This document shows positions 1 to 6,586 of a stretch of DNA of 47,207 bases, one piece after another. Both the position numbers and the translations under genes were made by a program. Each line of letters starts with the position of its first letter. Positions within the stretch are counted from its first letter, which is position 1. This DNA comes from SZUA-217 sp034658975 (GTDB lineage Bacteria > Actinomycetota > Acidimicrobiia > Spongiisociales > ZC4RG35), in contig JAYEGJ010000181.1 of assembly GCA_034658975.1 (NCBI GenBank), positions 1 through 47,207 of the forward strand. The letters run 5' to 3'. Below the pieces are notes generated by a model that was not told the origin of the DNA, ran no database searches, and worked only from the letters and a program-made list of their open reading frames with translations.

Positions 1-1
1 C

Positions 2-118
2 ACCGACGTGCGAGATATCGGCACCCAGTGGGAGGCGTCGGCGATTGCGGTGGAGATGAAAGAGTTCGCGAAGAAGCAGCCCGGATCCACATACCGCATC
101 GACCGCCGCACGGCGTAG
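2..118 (+). CDS. C-terminal end of an unidentified protein (partial)
   Basis: An open frame enters from the left edge and ends at TAG 116-118, giving 38 residues that close with TYRIDRRTA. It is rich in Glu, Lys and Ala (AIAVEMKEFAKK) and looks like a soluble helical tail. I do not recognise the family. It ends 11 bp before the proposed ribD start on the same strand, so it is probably the upstream gene of the same operon. In Actinomycetota, rpe or an rRNA methyltransferase often sits there, but nothing in this short tail confirms either. Confidence 0.4.
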   Translation, partial: TDVRDIGTQWEASAIAVEMKEFAKKQPGSTYRIDRRTA

Positions 119-129
119 CGGGCTCCTTA

Positions 130-1176
130 GTGGCGGGTAGAGGTTTCATGCAGCGCGCCCTGGCGCTGGCCGGCGGGCATCACCCACACCCAAATCCCCG
201 TGTAGGAGCGGTCGTCGTACGGGACGGTGTGATCGTCGGTGAGGGATTTCATGTTGGACCGGGCCACGACCACGCGGAGGTCGCCGCCCTGAATCAGGCC
301 GGGGAGTCGGCCGTCGGCTCCACCGTCTATGTGACTCTCGAGCCCTGTTCGCACACAGGCCTGACTCCGCCGTGTAGCGACGCCCTTATCGCCGCCCGTG
401 TGGCGTCGGTCGTCGTTGCCGCCATCGACCCCGACCCGCGTGTTGCAGGAACGGGTGTCGGAGCACTGCGGGGTGCCGGAATCGAGGTGACCATTGCTAC
501 CGACCAAACAGAGGGCAGGGCCGTCGACCGGGCCTACTTCCATCACCGCGAGACGGGGTTCCCGTTGGTCACCCTCAAGTACGCCATGACGCTCGACGGA
601 GCCGTAGCGGCGCTGGATGGCACTTCGAAGTGGATCACCAACACCGCAGCCCGAGAGGATGCGCATGGGCTGCGTGCCGCGGCCGATGCCGTCGTAGTGG
701 GTTCGGGGACCCTGCGTGTCGACGACCCACGGCTCGACGTGCGGCTGTCGACGTACCAGGGTGCCCAGCCAAGAGCGGTCATAATCGCCGGTGCTGGTGA
801 CCTTCCGACGACGTCGGCCATTTGGGATCGGGAGCCGATAGTGATTTCTGCATTCGAGCGCTCGTTACCTTCGGGCGAGTTGATCGAGGTCGCGGGAGCG
901 GCGGGTCGCCCCGACCCGAGGGCCAGCTGCGTTGCGCTGGCCGACGCCGGGTTACTCGACCTTCTCGTCGAGGGAGGTCCAACTCTGGCACGGTCATGGT
1001 TGGATTCGGGGGTCGTCTCACGGGGCGTCGTATACATCGGAAGCCAAATCGCCGGCGGGGGAGGAATGTCGCCGATCGCGGGTGCGTTTGCCACTTTCGA
1101 TGATTCGATTCAGGTATCCATCTCCGGGGTGCATACGCTCGACGGAGATGTCAGAGTTGATTTCGAGGTTCAGTAG
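130..1176 (+). CDS. ribD: Bifunctional riboflavin deaminase/reductase RibD
   Basis: Catalyses the second and third steps of riboflavin synthesis from GTP: deamination of the diaminopyrimidine, then NADPH-dependent reduction of the ribosyl side chain. The N-terminal deaminase domain (about residues 5-145) has the zinc site HAE near 48-50 and PCSHTGLTPPC with cysteines near 73 and 82. The C-terminal reductase domain follows from LVTLKYAMTLDG with the conserved VEGGPTLA segment. I chose GTG 130 because it leads directly into the usual FMQRALALA start; ATG 148 is the alternative. The frame stays open to 28, but that extension has no family similarity and overlaps the upstream frame. At 348 residues it has normal length. 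It abuts ribE. Confidence 0.95.
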   Translation: MAGRGFMQRALALAGGHHPHPNPRVGAVVVRDGVIVGEGFHVGPGHDHAEVAALNQAGESAVGSTVYVTLEPCSHTGLTPPCSDALIAARVASVVVAAIDPDPRVAGTGVGALRGAGIEVTIATDQTEGRAVDRAYFHHRETGFPLVTLKYAMTLDGAVAALDGTSKWITNTAAREDAHGLRAAADAVVVGSGTLRVDDPRLDVRLSTYQGAQPRAVIIAGAGDLPTTSAIWDREPIVISAFERSLPSGELIEVAGAAGRPDPRASCVALADAGLLDLLVEGGPTLARSWLDSGVVSRGVVYIGSQIAGGGGMSPIAGAFATFDDSIQVSISGVHTLDGDVRVDFEVQ

Positions 1177-1767
1177 TTGTTCACAGGAATCGTTGAGCAG
1201 ATAGGGACGGTCTCCGAAACCCTCCCCACTCCGACAGGGCGACGTCTCGTCCTCCGCGCCCCAGGCCTGGGGAGTCTTCGGATCGGAGCCTCGATCGCAG
1301 TCAACGGTGTGTGCCTCACGACTGTCGAAGCCGACGACGATTCGATTGCCGTCGATGTGATTCCGGAGACCCTGAGCCGCACCAACCTCGGGCAGGCCAC
1401 TCCTGGAGCCAGGGTGAACCTCGAGCGCCCCATGCGGGCCGATGGCAGATTCGACGGGCACATCGTCCAGGGCCACGTGGATGGCACGGGTTCCATTCAC
1501 TCGGTCACTGTCGACGAGGGGGGAACGGTCATCACGGTTGCCGCAGACGATGAACTCATGGCCTACGTCGTTGAGAAGGGCTCCGTCACCCTCGATGGAG
1601 TGAGCCTGACAGTGGCCGACGTCGGTGAGCGCACGTTCAGCGTCGCGCTGATCCCCCACACCCTCGAGGTGACCACGCTCGGGTTGCGGTCGGTGGGCGA
1701 CACCGTCAATCTGGAGACCGACGTGCTCGCGAAATACGTCGAACGTCTCACGAAAGCCCACAAGTGA
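1177..1767 (+). CDS. ribE: Riboflavin synthase alpha chain
   Basis: Dismutates two 6,7-dimethyl-8-ribityllumazine molecules to riboflavin, the last step of the pathway. The protein has 196 residues. It begins with the signature MFTGIVEQIG and contains the usual two lumazine-binding barrels, the second starting around GHIVQGHVDGTG. The start is TTG at 1177, immediately after the ribD stop, which implies translational coupling. Its stop overlaps the GTG start of ribBA by 4 bp. The gene is called ribC in some species. I see no anomaly. Confidence 0.95.
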   Translation: MFTGIVEQIGTVSETLPTPTGRRLVLRAPGLGSLRIGASIAVNGVCLTTVEADDDSIAVDVIPETLSRTNLGQATPGARVNLERPMRADGRFDGHIVQGHVDGTGSIHSVTVDEGGTVITVAADDELMAYVVEKGSVTLDGVSLTVADVGERTFSVALIPHTLEVTTLGLRSVGDTVNLETDVLAKYVERLTKAHK

Positions 1768-2972
1768 CCTTTGCCCCGATAGAAGACATCATCAACGCCA
1801 TCGCCGACGGCGAGGTGGTCATCATGGTGGACGATGAGGATCGCGAGAATGAAGGCGATCTCATCTTCGCCGCCGAGGATGTCACGCCCGACAAGATCGG
1901 GTTCCTACTCCGCTACACCAGCGGGATCATCTGTCTTCCGATCATTGGCGACCGACTCGACGAGTTGAAGCTGCCGATGATGGTCGCCAGGAATACCGAT
2001 GTCCGACGTACTGCCTTCACCGTCTCCGTCGACGTAGCCGAAGGGACCACGACCGGCATTTCAGCCGCCGACCGCAGCCGAACGATCTCCGCAGTCATCG
2101 ATCCCCGCACCAAGCCGCTAGATCTTGCCCGCCCGGGACACATGTATCCCCTTCGAGCCGAGGAGGGTGGCACGCTGAAGCGAGCCGGGCACACCGAGGC
2201 TGCTGTGGACCTTGCCCGCCTCGCCGGGAAGTACCCGGCGGGGGTCCTCGCCGAGGTGATGAACGACGACGGCAGCGTTGCCCGCCTCTCTGACCTCGAT
2301 CGGTTTGCCAAGGAACACGAGATCCTGATGGGCACCATCGCCGACTTGATCGCATATCGGCGCGAGCAGGAAAAACTGGTCGAGAGAGTCGTCGAAGCCC
2401 GGGTTCCCACTGCCTATGGCACCTTTACCGCCGTGGGCTACAAGTCGCTGATCGACGATCGCCAGCACATGGCCCTGACCATGGGGGACATCGGCTCCGG
2501 CGAGGCCGTTCTCACCAGGGTCCACTCTGAGTGCCTTACCGGGGACGTTTTCGGAAGTCTTCGCTGTGATTGTGGCGAGCAGCTCGACGCGGCTCTGGCA
2601 CAGGTGGCGGAGGAGGGCAGGGGAGTGGTTCTCTACATCCGGGGTCATGAAGGCAGAGGCATCGGGCTGCTTCACAAATTGGCCGCGTATCGGCTCCAGG
2701 ACGAAGGACTGGACACGGTTGATGCCAATGTTCATCTCGGGCTGCCGGTCGATTCGAGGGACTACGGGGTGGGTGCCCAGATTCTCTATGACCTCGGCGT
2801 GCGCTCGATGCGTCTCATGACCAACAATCCGACCAAACGAGCCGGAATCGAGGGGTACGGCCTGTCGATCCTGGAACAGATTCCGCTGAACGTCGATCCC
2901 AATTCCGAGAACGAGAGATACCTCCAGACCAAGGCCGAACGGCTGGGTCACCGAATAGAGGAAGAAGAGTGA
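1764..2972 (+). CDS. ribBA: Bifunctional DHBP synthase / GTP cyclohydrolase II RibBA
   Basis: Supplies both substrates of the riboflavin pathway. The N-terminal domain (about 1-200) makes 3,4-dihydroxy-2-butanone 4-phosphate from ribulose 5-phosphate and shows the acidic DDEDRENEGDL motif. The C-terminal domain (about 205-395) is GTP cyclohydrolase II, with the zinc cysteines in CLTGDVFGSLRCDCGEQL and the HEGRGIGL loop. At 402 residues it is full length for the fused form. The GTG start at 1764 overlaps the ribE stop, and the stop overlaps the GTG start of ribH, so the whole unit is tightly coupled. Confidence 0.96.
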   Translation: MTFAPIEDIINAIADGEVVIMVDDEDRENEGDLIFAAEDVTPDKIGFLLRYTSGIICLPIIGDRLDELKLPMMVARNTDVRRTAFTVSVDVAEGTTTGISAADRSRTISAVIDPRTKPLDLARPGHMYPLRAEEGGTLKRAGHTEAAVDLARLAGKYPAGVLAEVMNDDGSVARLSDLDRFAKEHEILMGTIADLIAYRREQEKLVERVVEARVPTAYGTFTAVGYKSLIDDRQHMALTMGDIGSGEAVLTRVHSECLTGDVFGSLRCDCGEQLDAALAQVAEEGRGVVLYIRGHEGRGIGLLHKLAAYRLQDEGLDTVDANVHLGLPVDSRDYGVGAQILYDLGVRSMRLMTNNPTKRAGIEGYGLSILEQIPLNVDPNSENERYLQTKAERLGHRIEEEE

Positions 2973-3424
2973 TCGAAGGTTCTCTCGACGGCCACAACAT
3001 GCACGTCGGCATCGCCGTGGCCTCGTGGAATCAGGCGATAACCGACCGGCTCCTCGACGCAGCCAACCAACGATGCGCGGACCTCGGAGTCGACACCGTG
3101 ACCGTCATGAGGGTTCCTGGAGCCTTGGAGCTGCCCATTGCCACCAAGGCACTCATGGACAAAGGGTGCGACGCCGTCGTAGCCATCGGAACCGTCATCA
3201 AGGGGGAGACCGACCACTACGACATCGTTGTCCGTGAGTCGAACCGGGGGATCGCCGAAGCGGCCCTGAAGACCGGTGTGCCGGTCGGCAATGCCATCCT
3301 GGCAGTCCACGACTTCGAGGACGCCGCCTCCCGGGCGGGAAGCGGTGCCAACAACAAGGGTACGGAAGCCGTCGATGCAGCCATCCAAACGGCCTCGGCC
3401 CTAGCCCAATTGCGTCAGGCCTGA
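2969..3424 (+). CDS. ribH: 6,7-dimethyl-8-ribityllumazine synthase
   Basis: Condenses the ribitylaminouracil with dihydroxybutanone phosphate to lumazine, the substrate of RibE. The 151-residue protein has the family landmarks VPGALELP, AIGTVIKGETDHYD and the NAILAVHDFEDAASRAG region, and would form the usual icosahedral or pentameric shell. The GTG start at 2969 overlaps the ribBA stop by 4 bp. It is the last rib gene; the next 200 bp hold the infC promoter and leader. No FMN riboswitch lies inside the window ahead of the operon. Confidence 0.95.
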   Translation: MIEGSLDGHNMHVGIAVASWNQAITDRLLDAANQRCADLGVDTVTVMRVPGALELPIATKALMDKGCDAVVAIGTVIKGETDHYDIVVRESNRGIAEAALKTGVPVGNAILAVHDFEDAASRAGSGANNKGTEAVDAAIQTASALAQLRQA

Positions 3425-3431
3425 GTCAATA

Positions 3432-3459
3432 TTGGATCATCCGGGCCCGCTGGTATCCT
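3432..3459 (+). promoter_or_regulatory. Candidate promoter of the infC-rpmI-rplT operon
   Basis: TTGGAT at 3432-3437 and TATCCT at 3454-3459 are separated by 16 bp and sit just after ribH, 170 bp before infC. This fits a housekeeping-sigma promoter and leaves a leader of about 160 nt. It is pattern recognition only. Confidence 0.4.
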
Positions 3460-3465
3460 CTCTAG

Positions 3466-3630
3466 AACAATAGAGAAAGCAAGAGCGGAGGCTGCTGCTT
3501 CCCCACCCGGCCGCAAGGCACGCCGTAGGCGTCCACAGCGAGCCGAGGTCCCAAAGAGTCCGGTTGGTCCGGCACGTCGCAGCAGGTTTTCGCCTGCTGC
3601 TTTTTATTTGCAACATCAGGAGGTATCAGC
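3466..3630 (+). promoter_or_regulatory. infC leader with attenuator and possible antiterminator
   Basis: The non-coding leader ahead of infC contains a strong intrinsic terminator at 3579-3606. The stretch GCTGCTGC at 3491-3498 is almost the same as the 3' arm of that terminator, so it could pair with the 5' arm (3579-3586, GCAGCAGG) and prevent the terminator from forming. The layout is that of a switchable leader. Bacillota control the same three genes by an L20-responsive attenuator; a similar loop with L20 or IF3 is inference here. The middle of the leader (about 3500-3575) is GC-rich and structured, but I cannot match it to a named RNA family. Confidence 0.5.
3579..3606 (+). terminator. 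Intrinsic terminator/attenuator before infC
   Basis: A nine-pair stem (GCAGCAGGT against GCCTGCTGC) closes a TTTC loop and is followed by five T, then ATTTG. It lies upstream of a gene on the same strand, with the strong infC ribosome binding site 12 nt after it, so it is more likely an attenuator than the end of the rib operon. Confidence 0.75.
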
Positions 3631-4182
3631 ATCAGCGAACTGCGCGTGAACGGCGCCATCAGGGCCAAAGAGGTCCGGGTTGTGGCGCCCGATGGAGAGC
3701 AGATCGGAGTCAAGAAGATCAACGAGGCGCTTTGGTTAGCGGAACAACTGGATCTCGACCTCGTCGAGGTCGCGCCCAATGCCAAACCCCCGGTCTGCAG
3801 ATTGATGGATTACGGAAGATACAAGTACGAACAATCCGTCAAACAGCGCGAGGCTCGTAAGAAGCAGACCCGCACGACGATCAAAGAGCTCCGAATGAGA
3901 GTTCGTATCGGAGAGCACGATTTCGAGATAACCGAGCGAAAGGCTCGGGATTTCCTTCAGGGTGGTGACAAGGTCAAGGTCAACATCCGATTCAGGGGGC
4001 GCGAACGAGAGCGGCCCGAATTCGGCAGGAATCTGATGCACCGTTTGGCTGAAGAGGTATCCGAGGACGGAACGATCGAACAGCCACCGAAGGTCGAAGG
4101 CGGATCGATGACGATGGTTCTGGCGCCCGTGCGCCGACCAAAGCCCAGAAAGATTGTTGCCGAAAAGCAGGAAGAGGAATAG
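3631..4182 (+). CDS. infC: Translation initiation factor IF-3 (AUC start)
   Basis: IF-3 binds the 30S subunit, keeps it apart from 50S and checks start codons. The N-domain begins ISELRVNGAIRAKEVRVV and the C-domain contains KELRMRVRIGEHDFEITERKARDFL and VNIRFRGRE, both typical. I placed the start at ATC 3631 because a perfect AGGAGGT at 3618-3624 is 6 nt upstream and the family's ISELRVN start is then complete. The first conventional start is GTG 3646, which would cut off conserved residues. infC genes are known for rare AUU/AUC starts, which make IF-3 repress its own translation. The protein has 183 residues. It is followed 9 bp later by rpmI. Confidence 0.93.
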   Translation: MSELRVNGAIRAKEVRVVAPDGEQIGVKKINEALWLAEQLDLDLVEVAPNAKPPVCRLMDYGRYKYEQSVKQREARKKQTRTTIKELRMRVRIGEHDFEITERKARDFLQGGDKVKVNIRFRGRERERPEFGRNLMHRLAEEVSEDGTIEQPPKVEGGSMTMVLAPVRRPKPRKIVAEKQEEE

Positions 4183-4191
4183 GAGGACGCC

Positions 4192-4386
4192 GTGCCAAAA
4201 ATGAAAACGCATAGCGGCGCCAAGAAGCGCATCAAAGTGACCGGAACCGGCAAATACATGCGTCGGCAGGCGGGTCGCGGACATCTGCGCCTGGCAAAAG
4301 GAAAGAGCACCTACCGGAGACGCTCCGGTGAGGTCGAAATGGCTCCTGGCGACGCCAAGGTCATCAAGAAGCAGCTCGGACGCTGA
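4192..4386 (+). CDS. rpmI: 50S ribosomal protein L35
   Basis: A 64-residue, very basic protein of the large ribosomal subunit. It opens with PKMKTHSGAKKRIKVTGTGK and ends with a Lys/Arg-rich tail, matching the family throughout. The GTG start at 4192 follows AGGAGG by a few bases. It sits between infC and rplT in the conserved order and is presumably co-transcribed and co-regulated with them. Confidence 0.96.
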   Translation: MPKMKTHSGAKKRIKVTGTGKYMRRQAGRGHLRLAKGKSTYRRRSGEVEMAPGDAKVIKKQLGR

Positions 4387-4400
4387 GCGGGAGGTAAGAG

Positions 4401-4751
4401 ATGGCTCGTGTCAAGCGTGCAGTTCACGCCAAGAAGTCACATAAGAAGGTGCTCGATCGCGCCAAGGGCTACAAAGGGGCGCGTAGTCGCCGCTACCGGA
4501 CGGCGAACGAGCAGGTCATGCATGCAATGCAGGACGCCTACCGCGATCGTCGTGCCCGCAAGGGCGAGTTCCGCAAGCTCTGGATTGCACGCATCAACGC
4601 TGCTGCCCGCCAGAACGGGACCACCTACAGCCAGTTCATCGCCGGCCTCAAGGCCGCCGAAGTCGAAGTCGACCGCAAGATGCTTGCCGACATGGCAGTC
4701 AACGATCCAGACGCCTTCACTCAACTCGTCGAGGTAGCGAAACAGGGCTGA
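4401..4751 (+). CDS. rplT: 50S ribosomal protein L20
   Basis: A primary 23S-binding protein needed for early 50S assembly; in other bacteria it also regulates its own operon. The 116-residue sequence starts MARVKRAVHAKKSHKKVLDR and continues with the conserved YKGARSRRYRTANEQVMHA and RDRRARKGEFRKLWI segments. An ATG start is preceded by GGGAGG. The next gene, an RNA methyltransferase, starts 3 bp after the stop, so the ribosomal operon probably runs on into it. Confidence 0.97.
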   Translation: MARVKRAVHAKKSHKKVLDRAKGYKGARSRRYRTANEQVMHAMQDAYRDRRARKGEFRKLWIARINAAARQNGTTYSQFIAGLKAAEVEVDRKMLADMAVNDPDAFTQLVEVAKQG

Positions 4752-4754
4752 TCA

Positions 4755-5513
4755 ATGGAGCCGGTACGCAACCACCGCAGTAAATCGGTGGTGGACGCGT
4801 CCCGGCTTCATCGCGCCAAACACCGTCGCGAAACAGGGCGTTCTCTTCTGGAGGGCCCCAACCTGATCAGCGACGCAGTCGCCTCCGGTGCCCGACTGCA
4901 CCTTATCTTCGCCACCGAGGATGACCCAAAGGCATTGAGCATTGCGGCCAAGGCCGGTGTCGACGTCTACTGGGTCGATGAGCGAGGATTGCAGCGCCTG
5001 GCAGGGACGGAGACTCCGCGTGGCCCGATTGCAGTAGTCGAGATCGAAGCCGGCAGCCCGGAACCTGAGTCGGATCTGCTGGTCGCTTGGGGGGTGTCGG
5101 ACCCGGGAAATGTGGGAACGCTCATAAGAACTGCTGCTGCTTATGGGTGGTCGTTCGCACATGTGCCGGGAACGGCCGATCCCTGGTCGCCCAAGTGTCT
5201 CAGATCCGGTGCTGCCGGGCAGTTTCAGACTTCAATCACTGCCGTGCGCTCTCTGGACGACCTTGCCCCCCGTCGGGTTGTGGCGTCGGTGGTAGAAGGT
5301 GGCGAACCACCGACCCGCATCAGTCGCGACCCGATAGCCCTCCTCATAGGCGAAGAGGCCTCGGGACTGCCGGCAGCCATCGTTCAAGGAGCGGATCGCA
5401 TGGTGACGATTGCGACCACCGGAGCCACCGAAAGTCTGAATGCGGCCGTGGCTGCCGGGATACTCGTTCACGAGCTGTCCAAAGCGCCCGGACAGCCTCA
5501 GCACCGGGTCTAA
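4755..5513 (+). CDS. TrmH/SpoU-family RNA 2'-O-methyltransferase
   Basis: A SPOUT-class enzyme that transfers methyl from S-adenosylmethionine to a ribose 2'-OH in rRNA or tRNA. The N-terminal part (RSLLEGPNLISDAV) is the substrate-binding domain. The C-terminal knot shows all three SpoU motifs: VSDPGNVGTLIRTAAAYG, IGEEASGLP and ESLNAAVAAGIL. The length is 252 residues. The position after rplT and before pheST is common in Actinomycetota. The exact target (for example a 23S guanosine) cannot be read from the sequence. The start ATG 4755 is 3 bp after rplT. Confidence 0.88.
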   Translation: MEPVRNHRSKSVVDASRLHRAKHRRETGRSLLEGPNLISDAVASGARLHLIFATEDDPKALSIAAKAGVDVYWVDERGLQRLAGTETPRGPIAVVEIEAGSPEPESDLLVAWGVSDPGNVGTLIRTAAAYGWSFAHVPGTADPWSPKCLRSGAAGQFQTSITAVRSLDDLAPRRVVASVVEGGEPPTRISRDPIALLIGEEASGLPAAIVQGADRMVTIATTGATESLNAAVAAGILVHELSKAPGQPQHRV

Positions 5514-5526
5514 CCTGCCGCTGCAC

Positions 5527-6573
5527 ATGGACGCCATATCCTCTCTCAGCCGCGCGATTGACGACGCCCCCTCGGCGATCGCCGCAGCTGACTCCCTCGC
5601 CGCTCTCGACGCAGTCGAATCACAGCTCCTGGGGAAGGGTTCCGCTGTGGACGCAGTGCGGCGATCGATGGGAACCCTCGACCCGGAAGATCGTCCGAAG
5701 GTTGGCGCCAAACTCAACGAAGCGAACACCCGCATCGGGGAACTGCTGACCCGACGACGCGCCGAACTTGAGGCCGCCGACGAAGAGGTCAGGCTGAGGG
5801 AAGAGGCCATCGATGTGACGCTCGAGGCAGTCTCATTCCGATCCGGGTCCCTCCATCTCGTGCAGCAGACCATCGATGAGGTCGTCGACATATTCATCGG
5901 TCTTGGGTACCGCGTGGCTGACGGGCCCGAGGCAGAGTTGGGTTGGTATAACTTCGACGCTCTAAACACACCGCCGACTCATCCGGCACGTCTCGAGTCG
6001 GACACCATGTACCTCGACTGGGGGAAACCCGAAGACGAGGTGCTTCTGCGCACGCAGACATCACCGGTACAGGCACGCTGGATGGAAAAGCACCAACCTC
6101 CAGTCTTCATCGTCGCTCCCGGGAGGACCTACCGGACCGACACGATCGATGCCACTCACCTCCCAGTCTTTCATCAAATCGAAGGGCTCGCCGTCGACTC
6201 GAACATCGTGTTCAGCGATCTCAAGGGGACGCTTCTCCATTTCGCAAGAGAGTTCTTCGGACCCGACTCGACCGTGCGTCTCCGGCCTCACTTCTTCCCG
6301 TTCACCGAGCCCAGCGCCGAGTTGGACGTCTCCTGTTTCCTTTGCGACGGTGGCGAGCCGGGTTGCCGGGTGTGCGGCGGGGCTGGATGGCTCGAGCTTC
6401 TCGGTTGCGGCATGGTCGACCCCAACGTCCTCGAGGCGGTCGGCTACGACCCGAACGAAGTCAGCGGCTTCGCCTTTGGAATGGGTCCCGAGCGGCTGGC
6501 CATGGTCAGACATGGGATCAACTCGATGCGGCACTTCATCGATAACGACATCCGATTCCTGGAGCAGTTCTGA
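5527..6573 (+). CDS. pheS: Phenylalanine--tRNA ligase alpha subunit
   Basis: Catalytic subunit of the alpha2-beta2 class II enzyme that charges tRNA-Phe. The N-terminal coiled-coil arm (about 1-100, acidic and Ala-rich) recognises tRNA. The catalytic core has motif 2 (HLPVFHQIEGLAVD), FFPFTEPSAELDV and motif 3 (FGMGPERLAMVRHGI). The core also contains a cluster of cysteines (CFLCDGGEPGCRVCGG). I chose ATG 5527 because an earlier in-frame start at 5440 lies inside the methyltransferase gene and adds unrelated residues. The 348-residue length is normal. pheT follows after 13 bp. Confidence 0.95.
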   Translation: MDAISSLSRAIDDAPSAIAAADSLAALDAVESQLLGKGSAVDAVRRSMGTLDPEDRPKVGAKLNEANTRIGELLTRRRAELEAADEEVRLREEAIDVTLEAVSFRSGSLHLVQQTIDEVVDIFIGLGYRVADGPEAELGWYNFDALNTPPTHPARLESDTMYLDWGKPEDEVLLRTQTSPVQARWMEKHQPPVFIVAPGRTYRTDTIDATHLPVFHQIEGLAVDSNIVFSDLKGTLLHFAREFFGPDSTVRLRPHFFPFTEPSAELDVSCFLCDGGEPGCRVCGGAGWLELLGCGMVDPNVLEAVGYDPNEVSGFAFGMGPERLAMVRHGINSMRHFIDNDIRFLEQF

Positions 6574-6586
6574 TGGGGGTGCACTA

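Noticed and set aside
1..130. An FMN riboswitch ahead of the riboflavin operon.
   Set aside because: The space before ribD is coding sequence of another gene plus 11 bp, with none of the conserved riboswitch segments.
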